The notes beneath the pieces are model-generated. The model made no database searches and had not been told where the DNA came from. It saw only the letters and a list, made by a program, of their open reading frames with translations. The position numbers were made by a program, and so were the translations under genes. Shown piece by piece: positions 59,035-64,000 of a stretch of DNA of 64,000 bases (positions are counted from its first letter, which is position 1; every line of letters begins with the position of its first letter). Origin of the DNA: Lactifluus volemus (lineage: Eukaryota; Basidiomycota; Agaricomycetes; Russulales; Russulaceae); the NCBI GenBank assembly GCA_022376515.1, contig WTXI01000003.1, positions 1,488,001-1,552,000 of the forward strand, read 5' to 3'.

Positions 59035-59389
59035 CGTCACAACGGCGTCTCTACAAATGGTTAATCGGTTGTCGTTGAATTTGAATTTTCAACCTCAACC
59101 TCGATTTCTTCCCTCATCTGATTTGACTGTTTCGGCGTGTTTGTTACCCTTATGCGTCTCACTGTTATGGATATTCTCCTTAGGTTTCTGCTAATGTACC
59201 ACCAGTGATCAAAGAACTGAGGAAGACCTTGGGGAAGGCGACGAAGTTGGTATATGAGCATTGAAGACGTAGCTCGGTGTCGTTAGGTGCTCAATGATGA
59301 TGCTCACTGTCAAGTGTTGGCTAAGAGCGATGGAAGTCAGGGTAGTGTCAATGCATAGGAATATGAAATGGAACATTACGGAAAAGCGT
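59035..59389. other. Junction segment between duplication copies
   Basis: Holds an isolated codon stretch ending VIKELRKTLGKATKLVYEH before a stop at about 59262, perhaps the 3' exon of an unrelated lost gene. The last bases before 59390 (AACATTACGGAAAAGCGT) abut the start of copy B. Confidence 0.5.
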
Positions 59390-59996
59390 GGAGCGTTGCA
59401 GAATCTAACGTAGAGGATCTTCGTTCGATTCTCCTTGACACGCAAGTCCCACTTTTCGAGCGTTACTATCCCTACCCCCCCCCCCCCCCGTAGTTTTCAA
59501 AAGTATCGGGCGATGTTTGCACTGCGGAACATCGGCACCGCCGCTGCGGTAGATGCGCTTGCTGCGGGGTTTTCTGACGATAGTGCGCTGTTCAGGTAAG
59601 TATATCGTCAACTCCGATAGGTTGTTGAGTGTAACTCTCGATAGGTACGAGGTCGCCTTTGTCTTTGGCCAAATGTTATCTCCACATTCCGTTCCCGCCC
59701 TACTCCAGGTTCTCCAGAATCCGCATGAATCAGACATGGTGCGTCACGAGGCAGCAGAAGCCCTTGGAGGTATCGCAACACCGGAGGTGCTTCCGTACCT
59801 TAAAGAGTATATGACGCGAGAGGATGCACCCGTAAGTAGTAAGGGAGAGCTGTCAGATAGCATTGGACATGTATGAGGTGAGTCTCTCATCTTTCTCTTG
59901 ATTGGCGCCTACGATTGAACGTCTACGTCAGTACGAAAATTCCAATATGCCAGTGGTTTGGATACCACACAAATGACGGAAGCGGTTGATGCCTAG
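59390..59996 (+). pseudogene. Duplicated 3' half of deoxyhypusine hydroxylase
   Basis: Matches 55589-56167 almost base for base, with [43 protein letters not shown] and [20 protein letters not shown], but has no N-terminal half and no start. The exon is broken by an insertion of about 40 bp at 59464-59503 that includes a C15 run (59475-59489). The first His of HEVAFVFGQ is Tyr here (TACGAG), and a base is added after DAPV. Dead fragment. Confidence 0.9.
59475..59489. repeat. C15 homopolymer
   Basis: Run of 15 C inside the insertion that interrupts the duplicated deoxyhypusine hydroxylase exon. Absent from the parent at 55660. Confidence 0.9.
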
Positions 59997-60196
59997 GACT
60001 GCGATGTAAGTTGACACGTCCTTGTGTAACAGTACAAAACCCTGCATTCTATTGGATAACAATAAACTTTACTTCACACGCATAGCACGAGAATTTATCC
60101 ATCCATTCGCTCGTTTCTTGTACGGCAGGACATGTCAAAGTTCAACATCCAAGTTATGCGTATGGGTAAGACATGTCATTGGTGGGAATGATCTAT

Positions 60197-61170
60197 CTAT
60201 TCCTCGTCAAATACCAAGCAGCGAACCTCAATTGACTGCCTCTCCGGTGCATCCTTCGGGCTCGTAGAATCCAAGAACGCAGTATGCGGCGTCAACCGCG
60301 CCTTGCTCTCATCCGAGTCAAAACACTTAATCAAAGTGACCTCATCCGGGGTCTGTCCCCGCAGGTGGTACCATCGGTGCGACGGATTGTGACGCACGCC
60401 GAACGTACCTCCCTCCTTATCCGGGTAGATGTGCCTCGTCGGGATGAGGTCGTTGTCCGGATCGAGGCTGCGCCAGTCTGCGACCGCGAGGGGATGGTGC
60501 GCGACGGGGTTCCCGATGGGACGCCAGACGTTGATGATCCGCACGCGACCTTTGAGCAGACGATCGGCATCTTCGGGAGCGTGCTGGCGTACGCGGGCCA
60601 AGGCAGCGGGATATGTTTGATCGACGTGCACGCGCGTCTGGACGGAAAAAGAAGAGGTGTCAGTGACGAGTGCTGGCGTATTAACAAACTGAAAATTGGC
60701 ATACCACCGGACCTCGGTGCTGCGGGTCATTCTCAGATTGGCCTTCCTTGACAGGACGCCTGAGTAAGAGTTAGTGTTACGGTGGCGTCCTAAGGGTTGG
60801 GGAGGCGGCTGACTTGCCTGATGGTATGATCGAATATTAGTATCCTCTTTGCACCGGTATGTTTTTTCAGCAGCTCTACAACTTCGTCGTAATATCTCGT
60901 CGTTATAGCCCCTTCATCGACAAACTCCTTCTCCTGACTCACGTGGCGTACAAACTGGAAGCCCGTCTTGTCAAGCGAGACAGTGTCCTCCTTCCCGCGG
61001 ATGTCGTGGACGACCGTGTCAATGGCCTCTGCGGTGATGTTGCTCTGAGGGAGCCCGTCTGGGGGCGGACTGTACGTAAAGTAGTACGGGGACTGGCCGT
61101 CCAGAGTGGAGGCATAGTAGTTGAGAGTAGTGGGAATAGGTCGATTTTCGAGAATTGCGGCGGCTGCCAT
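60197..61170 (-). CDS. CmcJ-like (CmcJ/NvfI, AsaB-type) oxidoreductase, copy B
   Basis: Member of the fungal family named after the cephamycin CmcJ protein and often annotated GA4-desaturase-like; roles in secondary metabolism are suggested, with substrates mostly unknown. Start MAAAAILENRPIPTTLNYYA, then DGQSPYYFTYSPPPDGLPQS, AEAIDTVVHDIRGKEDTVSL, GFQFVRHVSQEKEFVDEGA, LLKKHTGAKRILIFDHTIR; intron; RPVKEGQSENDPQHRGPV; intron; RVHVDQTYPAALARVRQHAP, IINVWRPIGNPVAHHPLAVA, PTRHIYPDKEGGTFGVRHNP, RWYHLRGQTPDEVTLIKCFD and ARLTPHTAF. The R-x-H-x-D-x-(T/S) and FDHT-(x)-R motifs that are candidate metal ligands are intact. The first intron has a GC donor (GCAAGT). Full length (about 275 aa) and open, unlike copy A. 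Confidence 0.85.
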
Positions 61171-62927
61171 GAGTTAATTACGAGAACGCTTTTGCTGTCA
61201 TTTCTTGGATTGCGCCTTTTATCCTTGGCCCCGAGTTGATGATTAATAGAGAAAGCCCAAGAATGCTTAGAGAGACTGATTACGAAGAGTCTACTCTGTT
61301 GCTAAGTTCTGCTTTGACGCCCCGGACAACTGTGGATGTACGGCTAATTTTGGAGAGCTATTGCGCTATCTCCGGAAAGAGTGCTGCCAACGTGGCATGT
61401 CCTAATCAGTCAATCTAATCGCGTAATCCTTGTCAGTGGCAAAACGCTGAAAACACCATCAACAAAATCGGTTTCATATGCGCTATGTATGATACAGCAT
61501 TGGCAGTTTATGGACTCCAGATCAGCATGACATCGTCGCCACAACGAGTTCTCTCTTACTCCATGTCACCCGTAACAAACATGATTTCATTGATCGTCGC
61601 ACTCAACGCGGGACATGGGATCAAGTTGAAGTAGCACAGTTGCCCTTCGTCTGTTTATGGAGTCCATTTCAGGTCCCTCGTCAAGGTCGATCGCGATCTC
61701 AATAGATCTCAATCTCTGACGTCACACCGACGCTCCTCAGCTGACCCCGCGTCATGGAGCAATAGGACAAGCACACCAGTATGTCTTGGCTGTTGGGGCT
61801 CAACAGCCCACGCCTTGACGCCGAACAGACACAACGCGGGCGGCTGAGTGCACCTTGCGGCGAGAACGCGGTGACAAGGTTGCTTAGACTCAACGAAACA
61901 TCTACCCGAGTCAAGCAATATACGATATAGGTAAGGTGCCGCATGATGCGAGATGGCTAGACATCGCACTTCAACTTATCATGTAGTCGCTCTGAAGAAG
62001 AAAGGAAACCAAGAGTTCACCAACTCGTAGCGTAAGCCGACTAGAATGCGGATATGGTCTTCGCTTTACTTCCAGAGAACCAAGAACCAGAGAACATTGA
62101 TCACTGCAAGATGGTCCATTAATGGAAGCGTTTTTGGGTCCAAATTAAACCTTCTCAAGAGGGTAGGTAGTAGACCGACTCGGAAGCGCTGTACGATTGA
62201 CAGGCCAACCGCACAAATACCTGGGAAAGGCAGTGTACTACGTAGACTCAGAGACCCAGCATCAGGGGTACACTCAGGAGTCAGTCAAATTAGGGGTTAC
62301 TTGATCGATTTGGGCGCAGAAAGCGAGGCATAGACTGACTGAACCTCGCAGAGATTCTCAGGCGCGGCAATTTTCAGGGACCAACAATTGTTATCAACGG
62401 CGGCCGTGTGGGCCATGGTGCACGCCAAATAGGCATGATCGCTCATCTGCGTCTGGCGCGCAGATAACAATTAGAGACTCCGAGAACCTGGCCTTCGTCC
62501 GGTCGCACGTATGGTTGCTTGGATCGACCAGGCCCACGTCAGCGGTCACCAGGCCATCAGAAATCGACCCACATATGAATTACGGCCGCACATGAATCAG
62601 CACTAGTCACGCGGACTTACCCTTCCAAAACAGGGAGGACCTTCCCACATTGCCATTTCATTAGCCTGAGGTCGGGGTTGGTATCATGAACAACAAATGT
62701 GACTACTGATCAAGCGAGAAATACCGATCCGAATGTACATGAGAGTTGCGGAGGCATTAACGCTGGTAAGAACTGGGTAAGGAGGAGAAATTACTAGGGA
62801 AGAAGACTTCTGTGAAAGCGGAAGCGGGTGCCGTGTGACGCGTCGGCAGGATGGCCTAGTCCCCCTTTACTAATGTCATCAAGAACATTGCCATTTCTAC
62901 CCGTGACAGAAGCGGGGCGTTCGAACC
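61171..62927. other. Divergent spacer between copy B genes
   Basis: 1.8 kb between the diverging CmcJ-like and dienelactone hydrolase genes. No conserved coding frame. The minus-strand frames at 61699-61969 lack any recognised motif. The right end (62852-62927) matches the sequence before the copy A hydrolase and contains the shared promoter. Confidence 0.5.
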
Positions 62928-62940
62928 CTATATATTTAAC
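62928..62940 (+). promoter_or_regulatory. TATA-like element of dienelactone hydrolase copy B
   Basis: CTATATATTTAAC, 8-20 bp before an upstream in-frame ATG (62948) and 44-56 bp before the ATG at 62984. Conserved with copy A. Confidence 0.55.
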
Positions 62941-62983
62941 CAGAACAATGTCTTTCGCAGTTTTACCCCAAGATATCCCGACC

Positions 62984-64000
62984 ATGAGTTGCCCAAATTG
63001 CTACAAGGGTTTCGTCCTCCCCGGTGAGCCCAAGGGCTCCATGGTCGGCCTCGACTACTTTACCCCAGCGCCTCCAGATGCCACGCAGCAGGCCAAGGCA
63101 ATCGTTCTCCTCACTGATGTCTTCGGTCTCGCCTTGCCAAATCCGAGGATTGTCGCAGATCAGCTCGCCGAACAAGTCGGTGTAGACGTTTGGATTCCCG
63201 ACATCTTCAATGGTGCATTGCATTGCATTGGCAAAATTTCCTTCTTTTGTGACTGACATTGGTGGCCGATTCACATAGGGAAGCCTCCCTTTGACGCCAG
63301 TGTTTTAGAGCCCCTTTTGCCCGACCGTGCTGGCATCAAATTTGGTTGGTTCGATATGACACTCCTTATTCTCAAGAATCTTCCCTCGCTTCCCAAAATG
63401 ATTTCCAACCGCCCTTCTGTTGTCGACCCCCGCGTCCACGAGGTATGTATCCACATATATCATAGAATCCATTGTACCTTCGTCAACACACCTTGATTAT
63501 ACAGTTCGTTAAAAAGATCAAAGCGGAAAAGGGCTACGAGAGGATTGGTGCCGTTGGGTTAGTGCTCTCGTAGATGCGTGATTCTACAGCAGCTAAGTTG
63601 TGGATGGACTAGGTACTGCTTCGGCGGCGCCGTGGCCATTCGTTTGGGCTCTGCGGACCTGTTGAATACAATGGTAGTCGCCCATCCTGCGGTGTGACAC
63701 AAGCTCAAATCCGAGCCATCAAGGTAACATCATTTATAGTATTCCCCTCCGGGTCTCACGGACTTCTCCCAACCTAGATTCCCACATCTTGGGCTTTGGC
63801 TGAAGGTACGCGTTATAAGGAGAAGTATTGTTTTTCATGTGTATTGTCATTCACCGACCAATACAGATGACATGGGGTTCAAGGACAAGGATGTCAAGGG
63901 CGCCCAAGCTATATTCAAGGAACAGGAGGGGAAAGCTGATCATGTTGAATACGAATTTCAGATTTGGAAAGGTGAATTCTTCTTTTGGTCACGGTTATCT
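62984..64000 (+). pseudogene. Dienelactone hydrolase copy B, frameshifted, runs off window
   Basis: Same exon structure as copy A: SCPNCYKGFVLPGEPKGSM, DVFGLALPNPRIVADQLAEQ, KPPFDASVLEPL, VDPRVHEF and GYCFGGAVAIRLGSADLL. After VVAHPAV a one-base loss relative to copy A gives a TGA stop at 63695-63697, before the Asp and His of the triad. Downstream DNA still aligns to copy A exons up to 64000 but is out of frame. The codon for the catalytic His lies beyond the window. Confidence 0.8.

Larger units (their letters stand above)
59390..64000 (+). repeat. Tandem segmental duplication, copy B
   Basis: Begins at the same GGAGCGTTGCAG point within deoxyhypusine hydroxylase coding DNA and repeats the CmcJ-like and dienelactone hydrolase order, running off the window. 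It keeps the complete 1.8-kb spacer between the two genes that copy A lost. Confidence 0.93.

Noticed and set aside
1..64000. CRISPR arrays, operons, phage or bacterial insertions
   Set aside because: No direct-repeat/spacer arrays and no intronless bacterial-type genes; all recognised genes are eukaryotic and intron-bearing.

Overview
The window is nuclear DNA of a filamentous basidiomycete. Genes are split by many short introns of about 50-70 nt with GT/AG ends, and coding DNA is CpG-rich. The gene set fits Agaricomycetes: a DUF6533-type membrane protein, a CHFR-like RING ligase with fungal cysteine-rich tail, CmcJ-like oxidoreductases, an Ecl1-type zinc-knuckle protein and an expanded-type P-loop NTPase/nuclease. 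The protein flavour recalls Ceratobasidiaceae (Rhizoctonia-like), but that placement is an inference from memory. There are no prokaryotic features, CRISPR arrays or convincing tRNA genes.

Layout. 2.0-22 kb is a normal gene-dense segment: old-yellow-enzyme pseudogene, COG7, a mitochondrial membrane protein, a CHFR-like E3 ligase, a kelch-BTB protein, pyridoxamine-phosphate oxidase, a small membrane protein, a linker-histone-domain protein, a DUF6533-type membrane protein and FKBP12. 22-29.2 kb and 31-38.9 kb are gene-poor, separated by one Ecl1-family gene. 38.9-45 kb holds VPS45, ERV46 and a coiled-coil protein. 45-51 kb is an accessory island: a complete P-loop NTPase with a PD-(D/E)XK-like nuclease tail, a LINE remnant, and a gutted paralog of the NTPase inside a block of about 1.5 kb that has lost almost all CpG and carries a 93-bp fold-back repeat. 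51-56 kb returns to conserved genes (DPP5-like peptidase, MRT4, deoxyhypusine hydroxylase). From 55.6 kb to the end there is a tandem segmental duplication, offset about 3.8 kb. Its unit is the 3' half of deoxyhypusine hydroxylase, a CmcJ-like oxidoreductase and a dienelactone hydrolase. The two copies have decayed reciprocally.

Functional themes. Housekeeping genes serve membrane traffic (COG7 at the Golgi, VPS45 at endosome/vacuole, ERV46 in COPII vesicles), translation (MRT4 and deoxyhypusine hydroxylase share a 74-bp divergent promoter), vitamin B6 and protein folding. The accessory parts are the NTPase-nuclease island and the oxidoreductase/hydrolase duplication.

A caveat for all gene models: many otherwise conserved genes (COG7, CHFR-like, ERV46, DPP5-like, Ecl1-like, deoxyhypusine hydroxylase) carry single-base frame breaks, several at short homopolymers. 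This looks more like indel errors in a draft sequence than mass pseudogenisation. VPS45, PDX3, FKBP12 and MRT4 read through cleanly.
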